NCBI GenBank assembly: GCA_020627425.1 | Contig: JAHKXX010000266.1 | Coordinates: forward strand, 1-13,415 | DNA length: 13,415 nucleotides | Source: a bacterium | Lineage (GTDB): Bacteria; Bacillota; Clostridia; Oscillospirales; Acutalibacteraceae | Direction: 5' to 3' | In this document: piece after piece, positions 1 through 6,594 of the stretch | Numbering within the stretch: the stretch's first letter is position 1 | Layout of the letters: every line of letters starts with the position of its first letter | Notes under the pieces: model-generated | What the model saw: the letters and a program-made list of their open reading frames with translations, nothing else | The model's database searches: none | What the model was told of the DNA's origin: nothing | Program-made: the position numbers and the translations under genes

Positions 1-270
1 AGCTTAACACTGAAAATTTAAAAATGATTGTGAGAAATACACGTTATACTCGCTGTACTGTTTTCTCGGAGACAATAAGTAGAATAGAGAATATACTCGC
101 CTCCACTCAAAAGTAGCACGGCGCGGATGGAGAGGTATAATAAACCCAACTCCGCCGCGTGCCAACAGAGTAGGCGATAACACCAATCAGAGTGCGCGTT
201 TAGGGTGCAGCGTCACGCTGCTTGACCGCGGAGGCACTCCGCCGCGAATTGACACCGGCGGCACGCCGGT
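1..270 (+). repeat. Interspersed hairpin repeat, element A (right-hand arm)
   Basis: This is one arm of the repeat family also found at 8921-9712, 11446-11778 and 13281-13415. An AT-rich leader (about 1-117) matches the leaders near 9260-9380 and 11500-11610, including the shared GTACTGTTTT and GGAGACAATGAGTAGA-like words. The GC-rich core (about 118-227) holds GGTATAATAAAC at 134-145 and GGCGATAACACCAAT at 172-186. Three 6-3-6 hairpins close the arm: 207-221 (loop TCA), 228-242 (loop GCA) and 255-269 (loop GCA). The last two are each preceded by TTGAC[A/C] and start 27 bases apart. Compared with other cores, the first stem-loop (CGGC..GCCG) is missing here. The outer end stops exactly at the last native codon of the minus-strand acetyltransferase gene. 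The left part of the element lies outside the window. Confidence 0.85.
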
Positions 271-807
271 ATATTCACTGCGAAGGATGGATAGAATATC
301 AATATCATAATATACCCTGTCCTTGAGCATATCCTCGCGAACGGTACCTTCATACTTCATACCAAGCTTTTCCATAACTCTGCGAGAGGCAGGATTTACG
401 GACATACAGATACCGCTTATTTTGTTAAGCTCCATTTTGTTAAAGCCATAGTCAAGCATTATCGCGGCTGCCTCTGTAGCGATACCGCGATTCATATAAT
501 CTCTGTCTACAATATAGGTTATTTCAGCCTTTCTGCTTGCAGCATTTATGTTTATCAGACCGATGTTTCCTATATATCTGTTTGTTTCCTTTAGCACTAT
601 TGCAAATTCATAGGCAGTATTTTTTTTCATATTTTCTTTTATGGCTTTAAACCATAGCTTTGCCCTGACAGAATTGTAATTTCTCGGAATACCATAGGTC
701 GTGGCATATACCTCCGGTTGACGTACTATTCTTACATAGTCGTCTATATAGCTGTTGTTGTATTCGTTTATGAATAGTCTTTCACTTTCAAATCTGTTTA
801 TTATCAT
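187..807 (-). CDS. GNAT-family N-acetyltransferase (RimJ/RimL type) with repeat-derived tail
   Basis: This is a probable acetyl-CoA-dependent N-acetyltransferase of the Acetyltransf_3 (RimJ/RimL-like) group; the substrate is unknown. The opening (INRFESERLFI) is typical of the group. The acetyl-CoA-binding region is seen around residues 98-115 (DRDYMNRGIATEAA), followed by the usual NxxSRRVMEKLGM segment at 138-150 and a YYDIDILSIL ending at 167-176. A GGTGG ribosome binding site lies 7 bases before the ATG. Native-looking protein stops at about residue 179. Residues 180-206 are translated from repeat element A, whose outermost hairpin begins at the very next base, so the present stop codon (187-189) lies inside the repeat. 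The guaB terminator sits just upstream at 825-865, so the gene needs its own promoter or terminator read-through; no good promoter is visible in the short gap. Confidence 0.85.
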   Translation of the reverse strand: MIINRFESERLFINEYNNSYIDDYVRIVRQPEVYATTYGIPRNYNSVRAKLWFKAIKENMKKNTAYEFAIVLKETNRYIGNIGLININAASRKAEITYIVDRDYMNRGIATEAAAIMLDYGFNKMELNKISGICMSVNPASRRVMEKLGMKYEGTVREDMLKDRVYYDIDILSILRSEYTGVPPVSIRGGVPPRSSSVTLHPKRAL

Positions 808-824
808 ACTTATCCACCGCCGGT

Positions 825-865
825 AAAAAAAGACCGATCAAAGGCGAAATACCCGTTGATCGGTC
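825..865 (-). terminator. Rho-independent terminator of guaB
   Basis: A perfect 10-bp inverted repeat, GACCGATCAA / TTGATCGGTC (832-841 and 856-865), has a 14-base loop. On the minus strand it is followed by a run of T (825-831). It begins 10 bases past the guaB stop codon. Confidence 0.92.
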
Positions 866-875
866 AGGAAAAATA

Positions 876-2354
876 TTATCCGTTATAAGAGTAGTTCGGG
901 GCTTCCTTTGTTATCTGTATATCATGGGGATGGCTTTCCTTCAGACCTGCGCCCGTTATGCGGACAAATCTTGCCTTGTCGTGAAGCTCCTGAATATTTG
1001 CACAGCCTGTGTATCCCATACCGGATTTAAGTCCGCCTACAAGCTGATATATAGTATCCGACAGCGGTCCCTTGTAGGGTACTCTGCCTTCTACGCCCTC
1101 GGGAACAAACTTTTTGTTTGAGGACTGGAAATACCTGTCTGCGCTGCCTCTGCCCATAGCGCCCAGACTTCCCATACCACGATATACCTTGAACTGTCTG
1201 CCCTGATATATTTCTTTCTCTCCGGGAGATTCCTCACAGCCTGCTACCAGCGAGCCTATCATAACTACACTGCCGCCTGCCGCAAGTGCCTTTACTATAT
1301 CGCCGGAATACTTAACGCCGCCGTCTGCTATGACCGGTATACCGTGCTTTGAAGCCTCGTATGCAGCGTCATATATAGCCGTTATCTGGGGTACGCCTAT
1401 ACCGGCTACTATTCTTGTGGTGCATATAGAGCCGGGACCTATACCTACCTTTACACAGTCTGCGCCTGCGTCGATGAGAGCCTTTGCGGCTTCTGCCGTT
1501 GCGATATTTCCTGCTATCAGCTGTACGTCCGGGAATGCCTTCTTTACCTTTGCAACAGAGTTTATTATATTGCTGTTGTGACCGTGTGCGGAGTCAAGCA
1601 CCAGAACGTCTACCTGTGCCTTTATAAGCTCCTCTACTCTTTCGAGTACGTCCGGTGTTCCGCCTATAGCGGCACCGCAGAGAAGTCTGCCGTTGTTGTC
1701 GCGTGCGCTGTTCGGGTACTGAACGGATTTTTCTATGTCCTTTATAGTAATAAGACCCTTCAGTGCGCCCTGAGCGTCTACAAGGGGAAGCTTTTCTATT
1801 TTATGCTTTTTCAGTAACTGCTGTGCTTCGCTCAGCGTAGTGCCTACAGGAGCGGTAACAAGGTTTTCTTTTGTCATTACCTGTGCTATTTTCTGGCTGT
1901 AATCAGCCTCATCCATAAAGCGCAGGTCACGGTTTGTTATAATTCCTACAAGCTTGCCGTCCTCACATATCGGCACACCAGATATTTTGTATTTTGCCAT
2001 CAGCTTGTTTGCGTCATAAACATAATGATCCGGCGTAAGATAGAACGGGTTTACAATTACGCCGTTTTCGGAACGCTTTACTCTGTCTACTGCGTCTGCC
2101 TGCTGCTCGATAGGCATATTCTTGTGAATAATACCGATGCCGCCCTCTCTTGCTATGGCGATAGCCATTCTTGTATCGGTAACGGTATCCATAGCCGCTG
2201 TCATAAGCGGTGTGTTTAACTTGATCTTCTTTGTAAGGTATGTAGAAACGTCAACATCTCTCGGTTCTACATTTGATTCACCGGGAATCAACAGAACGTC
2301 GTCAAAGGTAAGACCTTCTTTACCAAACTTTTCATTGTAGTCTTTTGTCAGCAT
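876..2354 (-). CDS. guaB: Inosine-5'-monophosphate dehydrogenase
   Basis: GuaB oxidises IMP to XMP with NAD+, the committed step of guanine nucleotide synthesis in the cytoplasm. The 492-residue length is normal for the family. The N-terminal part of the barrel carries LTFDDVLLIP (15-24) and MTAAMDTVT. A pair of CBS domains occupies about 100-215, and the barrel then resumes. The catalytic loop GIGPGSICTTR places the nucleophilic cysteine at 311. DGG at 344-346 and the flap YRGMGSLGAM (391-400) are intact, so the enzyme looks functional. The ATG is preceded by a GGGGGAGA ribosome binding site. The gene is monocistronic: a TATAAT box lies upstream at 2389-2394 and a strong terminator lies downstream. 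It is divergent from the ParB-like gene, with a 171-base spacer. Confidence 0.97.
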   Translation of the reverse strand: MLTKDYNEKFGKEGLTFDDVLLIPGESNVEPRDVDVSTYLTKKIKLNTPLMTAAMDTVTDTRMAIAIAREGGIGIIHKNMPIEQQADAVDRVKRSENGVIVNPFYLTPDHYVYDANKLMAKYKISGVPICEDGKLVGIITNRDLRFMDEADYSQKIAQVMTKENLVTAPVGTTLSEAQQLLKKHKIEKLPLVDAQGALKGLITIKDIEKSVQYPNSARDNNGRLLCGAAIGGTPDVLERVEELIKAQVDVLVLDSAHGHNSNIINSVAKVKKAFPDVQLIAGNIATAEAAKALIDAGADCVKVGIGPGSICTTRIVAGIGVPQITAIYDAAYEASKHGIPVIADGGVKYSGDIVKALAAGGSVVMIGSLVAGCEESPGEKEIYQGRQFKVYRGMGSLGAMGRGSADRYFQSSNKKFVPEGVEGRVPYKGPLSDTIYQLVGGLKSGMGYTGCANIQELHDKARFVRITGAGLKESHPHDIQITKEAPNYSYNG

Positions 2355-2388
2355 CCTTATCTCCCCCTATTATTTTATATAATATTTT

Positions 2389-2423
2389 ATTATAACATAC
2401 AATAAGAAATTATTATTCTTATT
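2389..2423 (-). promoter_or_regulatory. guaB promoter -10 with overlapping inverted repeat
   Basis: On the minus strand a perfect TATAAT (2389-2394) lies 34 bases before the guaB start. No good -35 box stands at the usual distance; that zone is instead occupied by an AT-rich perfect inverted repeat, AATAAGAA-N7-TTCTTATT (2401-2423). This could be an operator for guaB and/or the divergent gene, or simply AT-rich DNA. It does not look like a Bacillus PurR box. Confidence 0.45.
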
Positions 2424-2525
2424 TAGAAAAAAGAAAAAAGCTTTTGAAAAGAAAGGGTTTGTGAAAACGACAATTTTTGCAAAAGTGATATGGTAAAATC
2501 TGGTAAAAGAAAGGAGCGCAGGCTT

Positions 2526-3365
2526 ATGCTATTCAATATCGGAAAAGAGAAGAAGATAGTAGAGATACCTATTTTACAGATCAGGCCGTGCAGAACGCAG
2601 GCGAGAAGGTATTATAGTAATGAAAAGCTTCGCGAACTGTCACAAAGCATCAGGCAGAACGGGATACTACAGCCGCTGACGGTAAGGAGAGTTGCTATAG
2701 GGGAATACGAGCTTGTAGCCGGAGAGCGCAGGCTGAGAGCGGCGGCGATGTGCGGCAAGACGACCGTACCGTGTATGATCATTTCCTGTACAGACAAGCA
2801 GGCGTGCATTTACTCTATGACAGAGAACCTGCAGCGCAGCGACCTTAATTATTTTGAAGAAGCGGAGGGGTTTCGTTCAATGATACGCTACTGCGGAGCA
2901 ACGCCGCAGGAGGTAGCAAAAAAGACAGGGAAGAAGCAAGACTCTGTTGCAGACAAGTTAAAGCTTATGAAATTCACCAAGGAAGAGCGAGAGCTGATAG
3001 TCAGGTATCATCTTAGCGAGCGTCACGCCCGTGCGCTTTTAAGGATCAGCGACATAACCAGCAGAAAGATCATACTTAGCGAGATAATCAGCAAAAGCAT
3101 GAATGTTTCTCAAAGTGAGCGATATATAGAAATGTTTCTCTCAAAGGAGAGGCTTGACAAAGAAAACAACCAGAAAAGCACCATCATAATAAAGGACATC
3201 AGAATTTTTGAAAACTCTATCAAAAAAGCTGTCTCAACCATGAAAATGTCTGGTATCAACGTCGACTCCTCTCAATGCACCTACCCCGACTACGTCGAAT
3301 ACATCGTAAAAATACCCAAGAGGCAGAGCGCCCCGTCAGCCGACGCGCGCGGCGTGGTCAGCTGA
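2526..3365 (+). CDS. ParB/Noc-family DNA-binding CTPase
   Basis: This 279-residue ParB/Spo0J/Noc-like protein is expected to bind a palindromic parS- or NBS-type site and slide on DNA as a CTP-dependent clamp. The N-terminal ParB domain contains the nucleotide-binding motifs GERRLRAA (66-73) and TENLQR (99-104). A helix-turn-helix follows at about 125-150, then LSERHARALLRI (163-174), typical of Noc/ParB. The C-terminal part (about 222-265) resembles the dimerisation region of clostridial Noc-like proteins. The ATG at 2526 is chosen because AAGGAG (2511-2516) stands 9 bases before it; an in-frame ATG at 2490 has no ribosome binding site. No parA, gidB or other origin gene lies next to it, so this is a solitary copy. 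Noc versus ParB cannot be settled from sequence alone. Confidence 0.85.
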   Translation: MLFNIGKEKKIVEIPILQIRPCRTQARRYYSNEKLRELSQSIRQNGILQPLTVRRVAIGEYELVAGERRLRAAAMCGKTTVPCMIISCTDKQACIYSMTENLQRSDLNYFEEAEGFRSMIRYCGATPQEVAKKTGKKQDSVADKLKLMKFTKEERELIVRYHLSERHARALLRISDITSRKIILSEIISKSMNVSQSERYIEMFLSKERLDKENNQKSTIIIKDIRIFENSIKKAVSTMKMSGINVDSSQCTYPDYVEYIVKIPKRQSAPSADARGVVS

Positions 3366-3420
3366 CTGCACGGGTCGTCGCATTTAAAAACAGATATCTG
3401 TTCTGCTGATATTTTAAAAG

Positions 3421-3470
3421 CCGCGCCGGATCGCTGAGAAAAAGTGATCCGGCGCGGTTGTTTATTTTTT
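3421..3470 (+). terminator. Strong terminator after the parB-like gene, probably bidirectional
   Basis: A perfect 12-bp stem (CCGCGCCGGATC, 3421-3432, with 3446-3457) has a 13-base loop and is followed by a T-rich tract TTGTTTATTTTTT (3458-3470). It lies between convergent genes. On the minus strand the same stem is followed by CTTTTAAAAT, so it may also end the lipoprotein operon, less efficiently. Confidence 0.92.
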
Positions 3471-4424
3471 CAAACGGTATGATGTGTTTTTAAAGGATAT
3501 CAGGTCGCTTTTTGATTTGTCGGACATAGGGTAGATAACGCCGGAGGAGTCGTAACCGAGCTTTGTTATCAGGGGAGAGAACTGCTTGTATTTGCAGATG
3601 TATTCCATAGCGCCGCCAAGGGTGGACGCGTCGGCAAGCTGTACGGCTACCTTGTCATCGGTCGTTGAGGTGGGTAGAACGTCGCTTGTGTATTTTTGTA
3701 TCATGGTGCCGCTGAGAATTTTCTTTGTTTTTATGCCGCTGTAATAGCTGCCTACGGCTTCGTTCAGCCTGTCTGAGGTGTACTTTAACAGCTCGTATTC
3801 AAGCTTGCTGTTGTCGGCATATCTGAAAATGTGCCGTACAGGTTCGTCATAACTGTTCATCTGTAGGACGGTCTTGTTTGAGGACTCCGAGTATAAGAAT
3901 ATGTGTCCCTCCATATCGTTGCATAAATACGGTAACAGACCGTTGTACATCTCAAGATAGTTCTCGTCTGTGCTGTCTATGGTAAAATACTCCAAGGCTC
4001 CGCCTACGGATATGTGCTCGGAGCAGTATAAACGATATTCGGCAGAGGCGTTTTTTTGGGGTATCTCGTCATCGGTCGTTTTCGAAGTAAAGGTCGCCCT
4101 GTTTATGCTGCCGTCAAGTATCCCCAGATAATACAGCCGGAGTATAGCCTCTAGAGTCCCGGTGTAGTATTCTATGTTTTCGCTTATGTATCCGGGTACG
4201 CTGTCAAGCTTTGCTATCCTCGAAAACTCGTCCGGTACGGATACTTCGACAGGCTTTGTTATACTTTCTTCTTTACTTTCGCTGTTAGACTCCGCGACCG
4301 ATACAGAGGTCTCCTCCGGACTGTATGTGCTGACTGTACTATTATCAGTGTTTTCCGATACGCACGCACTCATCATTACTACGGCGCACGCGGCTATTAT
4401 GGCGGCTATCTTTGTTTTGTTCAT
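3462..4424 (-). CDS. Putative lipoprotein, last gene of a bPH2 operon
   Basis: I do not recognise this 320-residue protein. It starts with a basic, hydrophobic signal peptide ending in a lipobox (VMMSAC), so Cys21 is the likely lipidated residue and the protein should sit on the outer face of the membrane. Residues 22-65 are a Ser/Glu/Thr-rich linker. The rest seems to contain two related segments. Each has a TTDD motif (117-120 and 254-258 region) followed by GGA(L/M)EY (141-146 and 270-275), which suggests an internal duplication. Its ATG overlaps the stop codon of the upstream multi-bPH2 gene (ATGA, 4421-4424) and has GGAGG 6 bases upstream, so translation is probably coupled. Context suggests an envelope role with the two PH-domain membrane proteins; the function is unknown. 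Confidence 0.8.
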   Translation of the reverse strand: MNKTKIAAIIAACAVVMMSACVSENTDNSTVSTYSPEETSVSVAESNSESKEESITKPVEVSVPDEFSRIAKLDSVPGYISENIEYYTGTLEAILRLYYLGILDGSINRATFTSKTTDDEIPQKNASAEYRLYCSEHISVGGALEYFTIDSTDENYLEMYNGLLPYLCNDMEGHIFLYSESSNKTVLQMNSYDEPVRHIFRYADNSKLEYELLKYTSDRLNEAVGSYYSGIKTKKILSGTMIQKYTSDVLPTSTTDDKVAVQLADASTLGGAMEYICKYKQFSPLITKLGYDSSGVIYPMSDKSKSDLISFKNTSYRLKK

Positions 4425-5860
4425 TTCTTTCCTCCGTTTGCGGCAAAGCCGAACATTTCTCTTGCTCTGTCTGCATCTATATGCTTTACGATGTGACAGG
4501 CTCTCTTCTCAAAAAACATATATACCCTTACGCTACAGGTGTTTTTCCTTTTTTGAAAAATACTCTGACTGATGCTTACATACTGTACCTTGTCCTTCGG
4601 TATGATATATTTTTTCAGTGTAAGTCTGTCGTAGCTGCACATTATGACGCATTCATCATTGACGGCGGCAAAGGAGCGGCTGCGCGCAAACAGCCTGAAC
4701 AGCGTCCACCATATAAGAGGTATAAGTGCAAACACCATAAGCACACGGAAAAACTCATTTATAACGCTGAAGGAGTCCGCAGTTATCAGCAGAGCTGTTA
4801 TAACTATTATTATCCACAGCGGCAGACATATATAGGAATAGATAGTGTTCGTTTTTGGTCTCAGACTGTTGCTGTCGTCATCGTTCAGAGCTGCAAATTG
4901 TTTTACCAGATAACCTATCTTATCTTTTTTCTCCGCAGCAATAATAAGTCCTCTGTCGCCCTTCAGCTTGCCGGAGCCTATCATAAATACTCCCGAACTG
5001 TACAGTCCTAAAAGCCACATAAAAAGGCTTTGATTTATCGTTACCGCAGCCAGCCTGTCGCGGCGGGTATAGGTAATGCTTTTGCTGAGTATACCGCGCC
5101 TTACCGCGATATAGTCGCCTATCACATAGCTTTCAAAGCCTGCATAGCGCAAAAACTGCAAAGTAAGGGCTATTGCCCAGCCGAGAACGAGTATATTCGC
5201 TATTGTGGCGGCGATGGGGGATATATTAAAGCTAAGTATCTGCCGGAACTCGTTCATGGTATTCAAAACGGTATTTCGTATCTCATAGCCGAGTACATCA
5301 CCGAGTCTTGATATAAAGGGAGCTGCAAACAACAGACCCGTAGCAGGGTTTGACCAGAAGGCGGACATCAGCAGCATATAAAGGTATTTTGACTTGTAGT
5401 TATACATAGGAGCATTATTGCCCTCTATGCGTTTTTCCGTTTGGCGGCTAAGCTCAGTGCTGAAGTAGGCTGAAATATCGTAATGCCTGCTCGAGCCGGA
5501 CGGAGTGTCAAAGGAAAGCTTGTGTGCGCCCAGCGGAAGCGAAAAAATGTTTTTATATATATTTATAGTATATATCCTGTCATACGGGACGCAGTAATAC
5601 TGCTTTATCAGCAGACCTTTTTTTATCTCTATAGCATCATAGGTAGTCCTGTACAGATGAAACCTGTAGGAATAGATAGAAAAAATAATAAGAGCTATAG
5701 CATAAAGCGTGTTTGCGCTGAGGGTGCTGATTATTTCAAGCAGGTTTTGCGGAGTATAGAGTATCTCCTGTACAACGGGAATAAGGATCAGTATAGCGGA
5801 TATTTTAAGGTGAGAAAACACGGTACACGGGTGCGTCCTTCTGTAAAGCTTGTCCGACAC
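4421..5860 (-). CDS. Multi-bPH2 (DUF304) membrane protein, YdbT-like
   Basis: This integral membrane protein of about 479 residues resembles Bacillus YdbT, which is about the same length. Hydrophobic pairs at about 17-65, 175-240 and 345-392 separate three bPH2-like segments (about 74-120, 245-305 and 400-460). Each has the family pattern of a tyrosine- or valine-rich strand, a GxL(L/S)xK turn and a Q-S/N-(L/I)-F piece. bPH2 domains are bacterial PH-like folds found next to membrane helices. In Bacillus the YdbS/YdbT pair is linked to resistance to antimicrobial peptides. The start is taken as GTG at 5860 because GGAG lies 8 bases upstream; a GTG at 5869 and a TTG at 5866 are too close to it. 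The gene follows the YdbS-like gene by a few bases and overlaps the lipoprotein gene by 4. Confidence 0.82.
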   Translation of the reverse strand: MSDKLYRRTHPCTVFSHLKISAILILIPVVQEILYTPQNLLEIISTLSANTLYAIALIIFSIYSYRFHLYRTTYDAIEIKKGLLIKQYYCVPYDRIYTINIYKNIFSLPLGAHKLSFDTPSGSSRHYDISAYFSTELSRQTEKRIEGNNAPMYNYKSKYLYMLLMSAFWSNPATGLLFAAPFISRLGDVLGYEIRNTVLNTMNEFRQILSFNISPIAATIANILVLGWAIALTLQFLRYAGFESYVIGDYIAVRRGILSKSITYTRRDRLAAVTINQSLFMWLLGLYSSGVFMIGSGKLKGDRGLIIAAEKKDKIGYLVKQFAALNDDDSNSLRPKTNTIYSYICLPLWIIIVITALLITADSFSVINEFFRVLMVFALIPLIWWTLFRLFARSRSFAAVNDECVIMCSYDRLTLKKYIIPKDKVQYVSISQSIFQKRKNTCSVRVYMFFEKRACHIVKHIDADRAREMFGFAANGGKK

Positions 5861-5874
5861 GGTCAACACTCCAA

Positions 5875-6291
5875 TTACAGCATATTTTTTATTCTTCTCG
5901 CATTGAGAAGAGAAATATCATTAAGCGTTTCAAACGAGCCTGCCGTAAGCAGTCTCAGGCTGCACACGCCGCCGAGCCTTTGCAGCGGACCCTCTGTTAT
6001 CTTGCAGTATTGGATTTTGGAAAGCTCTATTCCTGTAGTTTTACGGCTTAGTACGCCCTTTTGTATATAAACCGTTTTGCCCTTTACGGTGTAGCTGCAA
6101 TTTTTATAAAGCATAGGCAGATACACAAAAAACGCAAATATATACGCGATGACAAGGACAGCAGCAAGGATAAAAGCAGCTATCGGTAAAAAGAAAAACA
6201 GCACGCCCGCTAAAAAGAACATAAATATAAGAGCGACGGATATCCGTACTCTCCAGATATTCAGTGCCGTTTTTGACAACAGATTTTTCAC
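5875..6291 (-). CDS. Single-bPH2 (DUF304) membrane protein, YdbS-like
   Basis: This small membrane protein (138 residues) has two adjacent transmembrane helices at about 16-59, then one bPH2 domain at about 67-120. The domain shows the hallmark run YTV...V.IQKGVLSRKTTGI, then KIQYCKITEGPLQRLGG and LRLLTAG. Its size and its place directly before a triple-bPH2 gene match the ydbS-ydbT pair of Bacillus. The start is GTG at 6291: AGGAGG lies 9 bases before it, whereas the GTG at 6300 directly touches the ribosome binding site. It is the first gene of a three-gene minus-strand operon with a recognisable promoter at 6387-6415. The two proteins probably form a membrane complex, inferred from the conserved pairing. 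Confidence 0.82.
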   Translation of the reverse strand: MKNLLSKTALNIWRVRISVALIFMFFLAGVLFFFLPIAAFILAAVLVIAYIFAFFVYLPMLYKNCSYTVKGKTVYIQKGVLSRKTTGIELSKIQYCKITEGPLQRLGGVCSLRLLTAGSFETLNDISLLNARRIKNML

Positions 6292-6386
6292 AGCCGCCAC
6301 CCTCCTTACTGTTTATCGGATCTATAGTGTATACTACCGTGCCTCTCACCGTGATCGAGCCTGTCACGGGTTTTGTTCCGACTTAT

Positions 6387-6415
6387 ATTATACTATAAAT
6401 TTGAACCTTAAACAA
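6387..6415 (-). promoter_or_regulatory. Promoter of the bPH2-lipoprotein operon
   Basis: On the minus strand TTGTTT (6410-6415) is followed after exactly 17 bases by TATAAT (6387-6392), about 95 bases before the first gene. The -35 box overlaps by two bases a perfect 7-bp hairpin (6414-6430), which could affect polymerase binding. Confidence 0.7.
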
Positions 6416-6430
6416 TCGCCGCAGGCGATT
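6414..6430. repeat. Solitary GCA-loop hairpin
   Basis: A perfect 7-bp inverted repeat AATCGCC / GGCGATT has a 3-base GCA loop. It shares the loop and triloop geometry of the hairpins that end the interspersed repeats, but lacks the TTGAC flank and the rest of the element. It has no T-run on the plus strand and sits between divergent promoters, so a terminator role is unlikely. It may be a decayed single end, an operator or coincidence. Confidence 0.5.
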
Positions 6431-6509
6431 ATATAAAAACAAAAAATATGGATAATATATTTATTCCCGATTTTTTTAAACAAATTTTACACCAAAAGCG
6501 GTCTGCTTG

Positions 6510-6538
6510 TTGATTTATCGGTAACAAGAGAATATAAT
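6510..6538 (+). promoter_or_regulatory. Promoter of the amino-acid ABC transporter operon
   Basis: TTGATT (6510-6515), a 17-base spacer and TATAAT (6533-6538) form a near-consensus vegetative promoter 56 bases before the ATG. The upstream stretch to 6431 is AT-rich and could act as an UP element. No riboswitch-like fold is evident in the leader. Confidence 0.8.
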
Positions 6539-6594
6539 TGAAATATACAGCTAATCTGCTAATATGTTAGCTTAATAAAGCAAAGGAGATCATT

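Noticed and set aside
1..186. Minus-strand 60-codon frame 4-186
   Set aside because: It lies wholly in repeat element A, has no ribosome binding site and resembles no protein.
4412..5011. Plus-strand 199-codon frame opposite the YdbT-like gene
   Set aside because: It is antisense to a gene with clear domains and start signals; its composition (many Tyr, His and Cys) is typical of a shadow frame.
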